Shown here: positions 11,004 to 23,149 of the stretch, piece by piece
Position numbering within the stretch: position 1 is the stretch's first letter
Layout: each line of letters opens with the position of its first letter
Origin: Chamaelirium japonicum
Taxonomy: Eukaryota > Streptophyta > Magnoliopsida > Liliales > Melanthiaceae
NCBI GenBank assembly: GCA_947650365.1
Contig: OX393553.1
Span: forward strand, 67,429,716 to 67,493,715
DNA length: 64,000 nt
Direction: 5' to 3'
Notes under the pieces: model-generated
The model's database searches: none
Seen by the model: only the letters and a program-made list of their open reading frames with translations
Told to the model about the DNA's origin: nothing
Made by a program: the position numbers and the translations under genes

Positions 11004-12881
11004 ATGTCGGATAGGAACGCCTCTCCAGCTCCACGGCGCTCTTCTTCGGCGGCAAATGGTGAAGACCCAGGAGGGCCAGGTGGCTCTCGGCCGAGTTACC
11101 TCGCGGCGGCGACAAATAGGCGAGCTGGCCAGTGGGAAGGTAGGCTCGATGCCTCCCATCGCGCCAGGATGGGGGAATTAGTCGGTGGATTGGTGGTGCT
11201 TGATCCGGCGAGACTCCAAGCGTCCCAGATGCGGTGGAAGCAAGCGTTGGTTGGTAAATTTCTTGGGCCGAAGATGCCTCTGGATACGTTGCGGACGAGA
11301 GTTGCTCAACGGTGGCCGTGCGCTGGTAAGGTGCAAATCATGGATCTCCCCAATGGATTCTTTTGTTTCCGGTTCGAATTGGAGGAGGATCTATTGGATG
11401 TTTGGGAAGGAAGTCCATGGGTGTTTGATGGCAGGGTTCTCACCCTTAAAAGATGGACTCCTTTCTTTCAACCGGCGAACGAGACTATCGACCGGACTCC
11501 GGTGTGGATCAGGTTGCCAGGGTTGCTCGTGGATTGTTTTGATGAAGATTTGGTAATGGATATAGCGACAGCAGCTGGTCGACCGATTCGGGTAGATAAG
11601 AGGTCTTTAGAGGGGTCGAGAGGACTATTTGTTAGAGTCTGTGTCGAAGTGGACCTCACACGGAGTCTCCCGCCGGGAACAAATGTCGGCACGGCGGATG
11701 ATCAGGTGCGTTTCTACCAACCATTTGTGTATGAGAATCTCCCGAAGGTATGCTTTGCGTGCGGTAGGGTTGGTCATACGATTCAGGTGTGCCCTACGGG
11801 GAGCGGAGGGGGAAGAGGGGTGGCGGAGATGCGTGGTGTCGCGGAGGAGCTGAGGGGACAGGGTGCAGGTTCTGCCCCAGTTGGAGCAGCGAGTGGGGTA
11901 GAGAACAGGGTGGAGGGGCCATCGGAGATTTCTCGCGAGAAGAGCGTGGTGGATTCCGGGGTCAGGGACTCTGTTTTTGGGCCATGGATGGTGGTGGAGC
12001 GAAGACAGAGGAGGCCGACTGGTGACCGGCGGCGTGGTGCGTGCGGAGGGACGACGGCAGTGGAGCGGCGGGATGGCAAGTGTATGGACCCTATGACTCC
12101 ACGTCGCACAAACTATTTACCGAGAAACGATTCAGGCCCCGAGGGTCGTCAGGTGTTGGAAAGGTCGGGACCAATGGGCGGCTTGCGGGGGGGTCCCACA
12201 ATTAATATGGGGTCTCGGTTTCAACCTTTGGTAGGTGACCGGGTAGAGTCGGGAGATCCGGTACCACGGCCAAGTGCTGATGTTGAAAGATCTACTCCGG
12301 CCTTGCATGATGATCGGATGGAGGATATGGTTATAGATGGTTCAGCTTCAAGGCGACGTGGGAGCATGTCGAAAGTTAGTGGTCCAGATGAGAAGGTGGC
12401 TCTGCGCAGGAGGGAACCAGGCGTGGAGGCTTCGAGTGAGTCTGTTGGGGATGAGGAGGGGGTGATGAAGTGTGAGGAAGTGGTCAGAGAAGAGGGGCTC
12501 CTGCCTCCTGGGTCACCGGAATTGCCGCCGGGTTTCTCATCCGAGACTTGTGGCAGTGTGGATCCAAATATTGGGAAGTTGGGCCCACGTATTGGGCAGT
12601 TGGAGGATATTCACTCAGAGGCAGTTGAAACGGCTTGTGGTTTTCTAGCTGAGGCCGATCGAGCAGAGGTTGAGGTCCTGGAGGACGAGAGTGAGACTGG
12701 GGAGGGCGGTGCGATGGGTGAGGAGTCTAGGCCTGGAGTGCGAGTCCATGGGCTGGGAGGGCATCGAGGCCATCACTTGGTACGTCGTAAGGAGAGGCTT
12801 GCTTTGAAGGGACAAAGTTTGAAGAAGTCTGGTAAGGGAGCATGTCTCCCTACATTCATTCTATCCTCCCTTCCTAAATGA
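11004..12881 (+). CDS. LINE ORF1 protein (DUF4283 plus CCHC zinc knuckle)
   Basis: A 625-residue open frame, the nucleic-acid-binding ORF1 protein of plant L1 elements, which binds element RNA and accompanies it during target-primed reverse transcription. An alanine/serine-rich N-terminus (about 1-60) precedes a DUF4283 region (about 70-220; WPCAGKVQIMDL, FCFRFELEEDLLDVWEGSPW). A zinc knuckle follows with C250, C253, H258 and C263 (C-x2-C-x4-H-x4-C). The C-terminal 350 residues are of low complexity, rich in G, E and R. The open frame continues upstream to 10785, but I chose the ATG at 11004 because the region before 10984 belongs to the host DNA outside the LINE. The stop codon overlaps the ORF2 start in an ATGA arrangement, which suggests coupled re-initiation. 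The frame is undamaged. Confidence 0.88.
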   Translation: MSDRNASPAPRRSSSAANGEDPGGPGGSRPSYLAAATNRRAGQWEGRLDASHRARMGELVGGLVVLDPARLQASQMRWKQALVGKFLGPKMPLDTLRTRVAQRWPCAGKVQIMDLPNGFFCFRFELEEDLLDVWEGSPWVFDGRVLTLKRWTPFFQPANETIDRTPVWIRLPGLLVDCFDEDLVMDIATAAGRPIRVDKRSLEGSRGLFVRVCVEVDLTRSLPPGTNVGTADDQVRFYQPFVYENLPKVCFACGRVGHTIQVCPTGSGGGRGVAEMRGVAEELRGQGAGSAPVGAASGVENRVEGPSEISREKSVVDSGVRDSVFGPWMVVERRQRRPTGDRRRGACGGTTAVERRDGKCMDPMTPRRTNYLPRNDSGPEGRQVLERSGPMGGLRGGPTINMGSRFQPLVGDRVESGDPVPRPSADVERSTPALHDDRMEDMVIDGSASRRRGSMSKVSGPDEKVALRRREPGVEASSESVGDEEGVMKCEEVVREEGLLPPGSPELPPGFSSETCGSVDPNIGKLGPRIGQLEDIHSEAVETACGFLAEADRAEVEVLEDESETGEGGAMGEESRPGVRVHGLGGHRGHHLVRRKERLALKGQSLKKSGKGACLPTFILSSLPK

Positions 12882-12938
12882 AAGTTCTCTTTTGGAACTG
12901 TCGAGGTCTGTTACGACCGGCGGCAATTGGGCACATTA

Positions 12939-15267
12939 TGTTGGAAATAAATCCATGGTAGAGGCCCGCAGCGGAAGCAAAGTGAAGGTCCGAGGACCGT
13001 GAGCGGTGTGCGTTACATATCAAAATTTTCATCGAAACGATCTACATATGCGTGTATGAATCTAGCATGGTAACTACGCGAACCCCTAACGACGATCTAA
13101 CGCAAAAGAACAATCTAGAATGTATGCATGTTCTAATTATGTTAGATCTACTTGTTAGAGATCATACCTGCGTGCGGAATCTTTCACCGCGACAAATTTC
13201 TTCTTTGTCGATGGAGACGGGCTACGGATCTGCTCGACATAGCTTCGGTGCGACAGCCATAACTTTTTGCTCCGAACTCCGATTGGGCTAAAATTTGGAC
13301 TGCAGGTAGCCAACTTCGAGACGGAACTTTTGCAACAAGTTTCACGTCGTTTGGACTTCTATAGCTCCCGGAATAACAGAAACAACGCTGATTTTCTGTG
13401 CAGATTCTGGACAGCAAAAGGTTGCGGGAGACGCCTTCTAGTTCACCCGATCTCACACGATGCACGGCACCTCGTCGATGGATCTCTGAGTGCCTCCATA
13501 CGACGAGCCTTCTCCTTCTACAAAACACCACGTAAGGAAGACGAGTCGCCATCCAATGGCGCAAGCGAGGGAGAGAGAGACGAGAGAGGAGATGCGAAGA
13601 GAGGAGAGGGGGCGGCTAGGGTTTCCCCATGCCATGGCCGGCCCTAGGGCTTGCATGGCTCTATTAATTTTGTGCACCCTCTCTCTCCTTCTCATATATA
13701 GGGCCGGCCTATTCATATGGATAAGGACAGTATGGATAAGGATGATAGATTCAAATCTTATCCCTATATATCTCTTCTTTATCTCTATCCTTTCCTTGTT
13801 TTCGAAAACGGTCAAAACCAGCCCGTTTTCTGCGCCTCAGAACCGGCCCCTTCATCGGAGGCAACAACCTCCCGAAACTAATGGGGCCGGCCTTGACCAG
13901 TCTCTCAACACTTTGGGTCGGCCCCCTTAGTGCATAGTGGCGCATGGTATGACCAAAACGCCCTTATGCCACTAGTTGGCCGTTCCTCGTGTACGAGACT
14001 TTGCAAGGCACACATAAGTGAAGTGCACCAGTGATTTCACTATTCTCTGAGGTTCCCGTAGGGTGCCCCTAGTGAAGTCAACTAGTCAACTCGCAACATG
14101 TCCCAGTGCATCGCACCCATGTGGCAAAGTCCACTTATGGCAAGGAATTGCTACATGCGTCTCTGCACTAACCTAGGGTTTCCCCTTAGTGCACACACGT
14201 AGCTACGCATCTACCGTGCACTAGTGCGAAGCACTCACGGAGCGTATGCTTGGACTTCTCGCTTCCTCTAACTACGTTCTGTGTTTCGATGAGATGGTAT
14301 AAGAACCATACATAATGTCGATAAGGTGGAACCTTCAGGGACCAGGGTTCATGGCTTCCAACTCAGACTCGATCGACACACTACCCGAGTGTACCATCGA
14401 TCCTCTGAGTCCGAGTTAACCTGCGTAGCCACCCAGAGTGCGACGCAGGCTGCACTCCAATCCCCCCGGACTTACTATGTTCTCCCACATACCCCTGCTC
14501 TCCGCTTAGTATGGTAAACTCGTTGTCCCTCCACTGGTGCCATGACGCAACTCGAGCGGTGGAGAATACCGTCAGACTCGAGTGCTCATATGACTCGGTT
14601 CCTTCCAGGTTGACCACATACATCGTACCTCCGATTACTCTTCCGAGCAACCGGATCCGTCACCAGTCCAACTGATGACCACCTGGCCAGGGTTTAATAC
14701 GACGTAGGTCATACCAAGGAACGCACCTCCCGTTAGGGGTGTGGATAGCCTGCAGGAGTGACACGCTGATGCAACGCCAGCCGGGTAACCCAGTACACCG
14801 TGGTTTTGGATCACTGCATCCGGATCCTCACACATTGGTGTGCCAAAGCACCACACAACTGGTTAGTCCACCAGACATGGTTCCTCAGGGTTTAGGACCG
14901 TTTTACCCTAAGTAGAAACACGGTTTAGTGCACCGATATCTGCTCATCGATCTGTGCACCGTGTTGGTTCCGTTCGGCCACAGACACTGTGCCTGGTAAT
15001 GACCGTGGTGGAGACACCTACGCTCTGTCATCCCAACAGCTTATCCTGATAGGGCGACCAACCCTTATCAGAGCTGCGAACGTATTTAGGTTACATGGGA
15101 CCAGTCCCTTGAGTCTCCCACTCAAGTGGATTACCATGTAGCCATGGCTCTCTGTTCTGTAATCAGAACACGTACTAAGGTACGTACCAATATGCAATCC
15201 TATACTATCAACCATACAAAGCTAAACACTAGGTTTTTACGAGCTATAGACCTCACCAATTCTAACA
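12939..15267 (-). repeat. LTR 1 of the copia array (element 3' side)
   Basis: TGTTGGAA...TTCTAACA ends, 2329 bp, long for a copia LTR. It carries about 12 private variants relative to the other two LTRs, all in its left 1.49 kb. Confidence 0.93.
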
Positions 15268-18200
15268 ATCTCCCACTAGGTCTAACGAGGAATAACAGTG
15301 TTGAGCTCTGTAGCTTCTACATGCTGCCCAAAAGCCTTTGCAGGAATTCCCTAAAGGAATTGACAATATTGTCTGTAGATTCCACCTCAATACCGCTACT
15401 TGCATTTCCTCATATAACTGTCAGATCAAGTGGAGTTTGTACTTGATGGGTTTCCCCTCACGGTGGTGCCTAGTCTCCTTGGACCTTGCTTACCACTCTT
15501 CTGTTGTAACAACAGATAACTGAGCCTCTGGTACGCGTCCCAAGTTCTCTAAGAACTTCCTAAGCCTTACCACCTGATATACTACTTCGCACGCAACAAC
15601 GTGCTAAGCATCTGTGGTAGAGTCTGTGATGCACTTGCTTCACACTCTACCAATTACCGCTTCTAATCCCAAAATAAACATAATCCCTGAAATCGATTCT
15701 CTGAAACACACATCTGACACCAAAGTCAGATCCTGTGTGTCCAATCGATATCAGGACCTGTGAAGTGCAAGCTAACTCACAATCCTTACTTAACGAGGAT
15801 TTCTGAGTATACCCTTCACATCGGTCCAAAGATCTGGACCCGGGTTCGACTGAAACCGACCCATCTTCCTGCTGCGCAATAGATATCTAGCCTCTTAAAA
15901 CGAATCTGGCTAGAATCTTATCTTCATGCGTAACCTGTGATAGCAAGAGAATCTTGCTCTGGTTGTCTCGAGTTACCTTGATTCCCAGAGCATAACTCGC
16001 CTCATTAGGGTCTTTCACATCGAATTGTGATGACTACAAACCTTTACCGTAAACAATATTCTTACATCATTTTCAATCAGTAAAATATCGTTAACGTAAA
16101 GTACTAAATACACCCTTGTAGCTATTTCACCTTTCTTGTACCAACTTGGTTTATCCTCATTCTGATCAAATCCGTGTGAGCGGATTCCCTTGATCAAAAT
16201 AGACATTCCAACCTGGATGCTTGCATCAGTCCATAAATGGACCATTGCAACTTGCATTCCATATCTTCCTAACCTACTGACACAAAGCCTGAGGCTACAT
16301 CATCCATATGTCCTTTCCAAATTCCCGTTAGGGAATAACTGTCTTGACATCCATCAACCAGATCTCCCAACTATAATGGGCTGTGATGGATTAAGAGGAT
16401 CCGTTATAGACTTAGGCATAGCTACCAGTGAGATGGTTTTGACATAGTCAATCCCTTCTCCTTTGGTAACTAATCTAGCTACTTAAGTCTTAACCGGGTG
16501 CTCTTCTTATACACCTCCTACACCCTGAAGGGTGATAGTGCTATAAGTGTCAAGACTGTTCCAAGGGACATTGATGTAAGCTTGCCTCCATGGTCTTTTG
16601 TCAGTCAGAGCTGTCGGAATCTCCCACTACTTCTTCGTAGCTCTAGGGATCATCCTCCTGAAACTCTGGATTAACTATCAAAGTTTCTCCATAGTATCTT
16701 TCAGGAGCTCTGATGGTCCCACAACGATGAGGTGGTGGTGGTACAAAGGAAGCTCCCACTACTTCTTCGTAGCTCTAAGGATCATCCTCCTGAAACTCTG
16801 GATTAACTATCGAAGTTTCTTCATAGTATCTTTCAGGAGCTCTGATGGTCCCACAACGATGAGGTGGTGGTGGTACAAAGTGAATCGTTTCTACAATACC
16901 TGGTATACTAGTTTCTTGTCACTACACCAAAACAGACAATTTGTAACGGTCAATTAGTAACGGTTGTTACAAAAAGTGTTACAAATATTTGTAACGCCAT
17001 TTTTCTAACGGTTTTTTTGTGTTACTAAACATATTTATAACAGTTGGCTGCGTTACTAAATCCTGATTTTGGTGTAGTGTGTATCATCTACTCCCACTAC
17101 GTTTTTCAAATGCGCACTCTCTACCAGTACCCAGTAGTTCACCCAGAACTACCTTACCGGTAAACTTATGGTCTTATAATATAATCTTGATCTAGGTAGA
17201 TGGTGTTCGTAGAAACGATTACCTTCCTAACCTCAAGATCATAAAACAGTCCATCTTATGCCTCCTAAGGGTAACCTACAAACAGATATACCTGGAACTA
17301 CATCTCCATCTCATCCCTCTTGTCGTTTTGCACAAGTGCAGGACAACTCTATATCTCGAGACACTATAGTGTCAGCTTTCGCTTAGACCATAGCTCTCTA
17401 TAGGTCTGAGGTACTGATCTAGATGAGAGATAGTTTCAGATATAAGCTACTGTTTTAAGGTACAACCCCACCAAAGGTGGATAGTATACTTGGCAATATT
17501 CATCATACTACGGACCATGTCAAACAGAGTCCGATTCCTTCTCTCGGAGACTTCATTCTGACGTGTCATCCTTAGAGCATTTAACTAGGAGATAATCCCA
17601 TACTCTCTCAGGATCCTATGGAACTCGTCCGATAGTGACTTATTTCTTCGATTAAATCGAAGAGTCTTCTATCGTCTAGACGCTCTTGGAACCATAGACG
17701 TCAAAATTAACTAACTCCTATACCTTAGTGGCCCTTTTAGTTATTCTGCCTTCCAGATAACACTCATAGGTCAGAAGGATCTCCGATGAATCTGTGAACA
17801 GAAACTCAGCCTTCTTTTACCTTTGAATTTATCTAAGGCAGAATATCTAAATCAGAGGGGTCACAAATGGGATAGCTTCTCCGAAGGATTTAGATGAATT
17901 TCAATTAGACGCTACAGCTGTCATGAAATCTATTTCCGAATTAGGATTAAATACAAAGAGATTATTTTGATCTATTCCTCTAGTAATGAAGCTATCTATT
18001 CAGTTTAAGATACACACCAACGGTGCTGTCTAAAACTAAAAACTTCATTTACCAAAGAGGAAACAGAACTACATCTCTAAAAACCAAAATCCGTATTTCG
18101 GAAAAACTAAGACAATCATATCTAACAGCTTCCGCAGCGGCTTATGGCATCAGTACCTATGTTAGGATTCCATCACTATAAAGTAGCCTTCTGCTTTCCT

Positions 18201-20820
18201 TGAATATCTGTAGACCAGAAGTCTACATTCCAAGAAGCATAAGAACTGCTACTAGATAGCGACTCAACTCCTAACATCCTGAGGTCATACTCAATCTTCA
18301 AATACCCCCTATGCTCGCCACAGCGGAAATACTTTCGTCCTTGGCGTTACCAGACTTAGGATTCCACACCAGTTTCTGCACTAGAATAGTTTTCGATCTC
18401 TTATAAGTTATTCCCTTAGGTTCTTCTAAAGAAGACCTAGGTTAAGCACTAAAGGCATTGCCTTTAATCTTGATCTCATCCTTTGTCTCTTGGAAATCTC
18501 CTTAGAAGTTCTGCGTTTATCATCTCTAACTTGTTAAAGCTAAAGTCTCTGATAACGCCTTCGAAGGTTCCAGACAAGGATGCAAGACAGACGTCTTCCA
18601 CCACCTCGTCATCTGGTACCATGTCTTGGAAATCTAGTTTGTTCTGGAACTCAAAGATGTGTTCCCGAACAAGCATACCCACTGACATCTCGGTACCGAC
18701 AAGTATCTTAGTGGAAAAGCGATGAGTCGACTGACTTCGCCTTCCAGACATCTAATGCAAGTAAAACTTAATTAGAGAAGACCCGGCATATCTCTGACTC
18801 GCTTCTAAAGAATTGTCCGCAAGTCTGCTATAACATAGCACTTGCACATCTCCTTAGACTCTCGTCAGTCTTCATATGCCCTAGTTAGTGCCCTAGTGAT
18901 ATCTGGACCCATTAGGTCTAGTACAGGGATATTTAGATTGCATGCCAATGTACATTTACTACCCTAAGCATAAGCTAAAGATTGTGCTTCCACTCTACGT
19001 AGTTAGAGACCCGATAACTGGTTCTCTTATGGGATAACGGATAGGGGAACTATATGGTTGAATGAAAATGAATGCAAAATAACTTATTTTATGGATTTTG
19101 AAAATAAGCTAATTATATCCAAATGTCAGCGCTACCCTCACAGCGAAGACACCTCTATGGATTAATTAACCATGTATGTAAGATCTCGGAATCGACTACA
19201 CCTGCCCTAGGGGGCATCATGCAGCGTCAATCCGCTTACACGGGCCTTTCCTTGACCCAGTCCAAATCTGCCAACTAAGGGCTTTGATGGACCATGGTTA
19301 TCTTTTGGCCAGTGCCACGTGATCACCGTTGTCTTCGCAACGAATACCTCACGTGCACTTAGGATGCTTACCCACGAGCCTAAGCAATTATGACACGGGA
19401 GTTCATGCGGCCCCCACTAGGGTGGGATAAAAAGCCCTTCTCTCCTGGCCTCGTAATCGCCATATCCTTAGGGAGGTCATTAAGTAATTTGGCATGGAAA
19501 CACACAGCTCCCACCCTAGGGGGTGTGAAGTTATGCATCCCCACCCAAACACAAAACGACTGGCCGTGGAGGCCAGAGGATCTCTAAAAGTCCTCTCTTA
19601 CATCCCTTATTAAAGTTGAGGGTTATTTAATGCAAGTATGAGTGTACACTAAGGTCACGACAACCTATACACTAGACCCTGGTCATACCGTGCTCCCACT
19701 AGCATTCAAGCCTTTCGCGAAGCATTAATCGATCTTGGAATATCATAGTCCCTACCTCGAGTGGATTTCTCCACTCAAGGGTCACATTACATATCCCAAG
19801 AACATTGATGCTTTGCAAACTTGGCTATCACGCTAATGCCCTGCAGCCTAGCCTAAGGTCAGACTGACAAGAAAGGTCTTCCACTACCATGGCGCCTTGC
19901 TTATAAATTTGACGAATGATGTCATAGTAGAATTCCAACTCATTCTAGGTTTCGATGCTTGCCAAATAGGCACACCCGACTAATCGGGTGTTGACCTAAT
20001 GGGGGTATAACCAAATATGAGGAATTCATACTATCATCAAGGGTCAATTAAATAATAGGCGTCACTAGTGGAATCCAATCCTAATAAGGTCGCTAGGACC
20101 CGAGGGGAAAGGGCATCCCTCTGACACAGATAATCAAATTATCGCATCGGGGTTCTCTACAGAAATATAAAGAACTACTGAAAGAAATAAGCACACAACT
20201 GAATCAAGTTCAGGGTCCGACCCCTGAACCTGACTGGCACAGCGCAGGCTCTCTGTCTCCTTCACAAGGCTCCTCGATCCGGTGCAAGCCTCTGTATACG
20301 ATCTTCTGACGCTTTATGCCCTTTACCGTCATCGTGTACGCTTCGCCGGATCGCCATCGTCCTCCAAGGTTCCGCTCATCTTCCCAGTGGTGGATCTCCA
20401 CGGTAAGTCCTCCTCTTCAATCTGTAACCGAAAAAGATCTAGTACGCTTCGAGCAAGTGCTCGCTCGTACACAATTTCCTAGAAAGAAAAGGAAAACAAA
20501 CCTAGCAAAAGCCTGGGAATCAAGGGTGGTAAATCTTCACCTCTTGCCCGACTATGGCTCTAAAATCTATCCACACACAGAAGAAAAAACATCCAGACAA
20601 AATCGCTAACACGGGGTCCGACCCCCGGTAGCAAGCAATCACATATCCAGAATAATTTTAGAAGCGGCGCCCTGCAAGAACGATTCATAGAACATACAAA
20701 ATCTACTATGCATGATCTACTCGTAGAACCCCGATGGCGGCACATACTATTCATGCGCGCACATGACGGTTTCATGAAAAAAACATGAAACGCACACCAC
20801 TAGCGTGCTCTGATACCAAT
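15268..20820 (-). mobile_element. Copia array internal region 1
   Basis: 5553 bp, identical to internal region 2 apart from about 7 substitutions and the 163 bp added by a CACTA MITE and its duplication. Minus-strand remnants: a copia RT piece around 16.0-16.3 kb (GIRSHGFDQNEDKP and an LVLYV-D-ILLI box) and a gag-like piece around 18.45-18.75 kb. A 132-bp segment is tandemly duplicated at about 16621-16879. The primer-binding site is at 20807-20820 and the purine tract at 15268-15277. The remainder has no recognisable frame. Confidence 0.88.
16920..17079. mobile_element. CACTA MITE, 160 bp
   Basis: Ends CACTACACCAAAA and TTTTGGTGTAGTG form a perfect 13-bp inverted repeat. The 3-bp flanks TGT (16917-16919 and 17080-17082) are the target size of CACTA elements. 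The second copy of the internal region lacks it and shows the intact empty site near 24800, so insertion followed the tandem duplication, or it was lost precisely from the other copy. Confidence 0.96.
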
Positions 20821-23149
20821 TGTTGGAAATAAATCCATGGTAGAGGCCCGCAGCGGAAGCAAAGTGAAGGTCCGAGGACCGTGAACGGTGTGCGTTACAT
20901 ATCAAAATTTTCATCGAAACGATCTACATATGCGTGTATGAATCTAGCATGGCAACTACGCGAACCCCTAACGACGATCTAACGCAAAAGAACAATCTAG
21001 AATGTATGCATGTTCTAATTATGTTAGATCTACTTGTTAGAGATCATACCTGCGTGCGGAATCTTTCACCGCGACAAATTTCTTCTTTGTCGATGGAGAC
21101 GGGCTACGGATCTGCTCGACATAGCTTCGGTGCGACAGCCATAACTTTTTGTTCCAAACTCCGATTGCGCTGAAATTTGGACTGCAGGTAGCCAACTTCG
21201 AGACGGAACTTTTGCAACAAGTTTCACATCGTTTGGACTTCTATAGCTCCCGGAATAATAGAAACAACGTTGATTTTCTGTGCAGATTCTGGACAGCAAA
21301 AGGTTGCGGGAGACGCCTTCTAGTTCACCCGATCTCACACGATGCACGGCACCTCGTCGATGGATCTCTGAGTGCCTCCATACGACGAGCCTTCTCCTTC
21401 TACAAAACACCACGTGAGGAAGACGAGTCGCCATCCAATGACGCAAGCGAGGGAGAGAGAGACGAGAGAGGAGATGCGAAGAGAGGAGAGGGGGCGGCTA
21501 GGGTTTCCCCATGCCATGGCCGGCCCTAGGGCTTGCATGGCTCTATTAATTTTGTGCACCCTCTCTCTCCTTCTCATATATAGGGCCGGCCTATTCATAT
21601 GGATAAGGACAGTATGGATAAGGATGATAGATTCAAATCTTATCCCTATATATCTCTTCTTTATCTCTATCCTTTCCTTGTTTTCGAAAACGGTCAAAAC
21701 CAGCCCGTTTTTTGCGCCTCAGAACCGGCCCCTTCATCGGAGGCAACAACCTCCCGAAACTAATGGGGCCGGCCTTGACCAGTCTCTCAATACTTTGGGC
21801 CGGCCCCCTTAGTGCATAGTGGCGCATGGTATGACCAAAACGCCCTTATGCCACTAGTTGGCCGTTCCTCGTGTACGAGACTTTGCAAGGCACACATAAG
21901 TGAAGTGCACCAGTGATTTCACTATTCTCTGAGGTTCCCGTAGGGTGCCCCTAGTGAAGTCAACTAGTCAACTCGCAACATGTCCCGGTGCATCGCACCC
22001 ATGTGGCAAAGTCCACTTATGGCAAGGAATTGCTACATGCGTCTCTGCACTAACCTAGGGTTTCCCCTTAGTGCACACACGTAGCTACGCATCTACCGTG
22101 CACTAGTGCGAAGCACTCACGGAGCGTATGCTTGGACTTCTCGCTTCCTCTAACTACGTTCTGTGTTTCGATGAGATGGTATAAGAACCATACATAATGT
22201 CGATAAGGTGGAACCTTCAGGGACCAGGGTTCATGGCTTCCAACTCAGACTCGATCGACACACTACCCGAGTGTACCATCGATCCTCTGAGTCCGAGTTA
22301 ACCTACGTAGCCACCCAGAGTGCGACGCAGGCTGCACTCCAATCCCCCCGGACTTACTATGTTCTCCCACATACCCCTGCTCTCCGCTTAGTATGGTAAA
22401 CTCGTTGTCCCTCCACTGGTGCCATGACGCAACTCGAGCGGTGGAGAATACCGTCAGACTCGAGTGCTCATATGACTCGGTTCCTTCCAGGTTGACCACA
22501 TACATCGTACCTCCGATTACTCTTCCGAGCAACCGGATCCGTCACCAGTCCAACTGATGACCACCTGGCCAGGGTTTAATACGACGTAGGTCATACCAAG
22601 GAACGCACCTCCCGTTAGGGGTGTGGATAGCCTGCAGGAGTGACACGCTGATGCAACGCCAGCCGGGTAACCCAGTACACCGTGGTTTTGGATCACTGCA
22701 TCCGGATCCTCACACATTAGTGTGCCAAAGCACCACACAACTGGTTAGTCCACCAGACATGGTTCCTCAGGGTTTAGGACCGTTTTACCCTAAGTAGAAA
22801 CACGGTTTAGTGCACCGATATCTGCTCATCGATCTGTGCACCGTGTTGGTTCCGTTCGGCCACAGACACTGTGCCTGGTAATGACCGTGGTGGAGACACC
22901 TACGCTCTGTCATCCCAACAGCTTATCCTGATAGGGCGACCAACCCTTATCAGAGCTGCGAACGTATTTAGGTTACATGGGACCAGTCCCTTGAGTCTCC
23001 CACTCAAGTGGATTACCATGTAGCCATGGCTCTCTGTTCTGTAATCAGAACACGTACTAAGGTACGTACCAATATGCAATCCTATACTATCAACCATACA
23101 AAGCTAAACACTAGGTTTTTATGAGCTATAGACCTCACCAATTCTAACA
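20821..23149 (-). repeat. LTR 2 (middle) of the copia array
   Basis: 2329 bp with the same ends as LTR 1. It shares LTR 3 variants through its left 1.49 kb and LTR 1 variants at the two informative sites farther right. It also has about six private variants. It is thus a candidate recombinant LTR. Confidence 0.93.

Noticed and set aside
13184-13930. Open frames of 120-146 codons on both strands, repeated at 21.1-21.8 kb and 28.8-29.5 kb
   Set aside because: They lie in the GC-rich part of the copia LTR and recur only because the LTR is present three times. No family resemblance and no conserved start.
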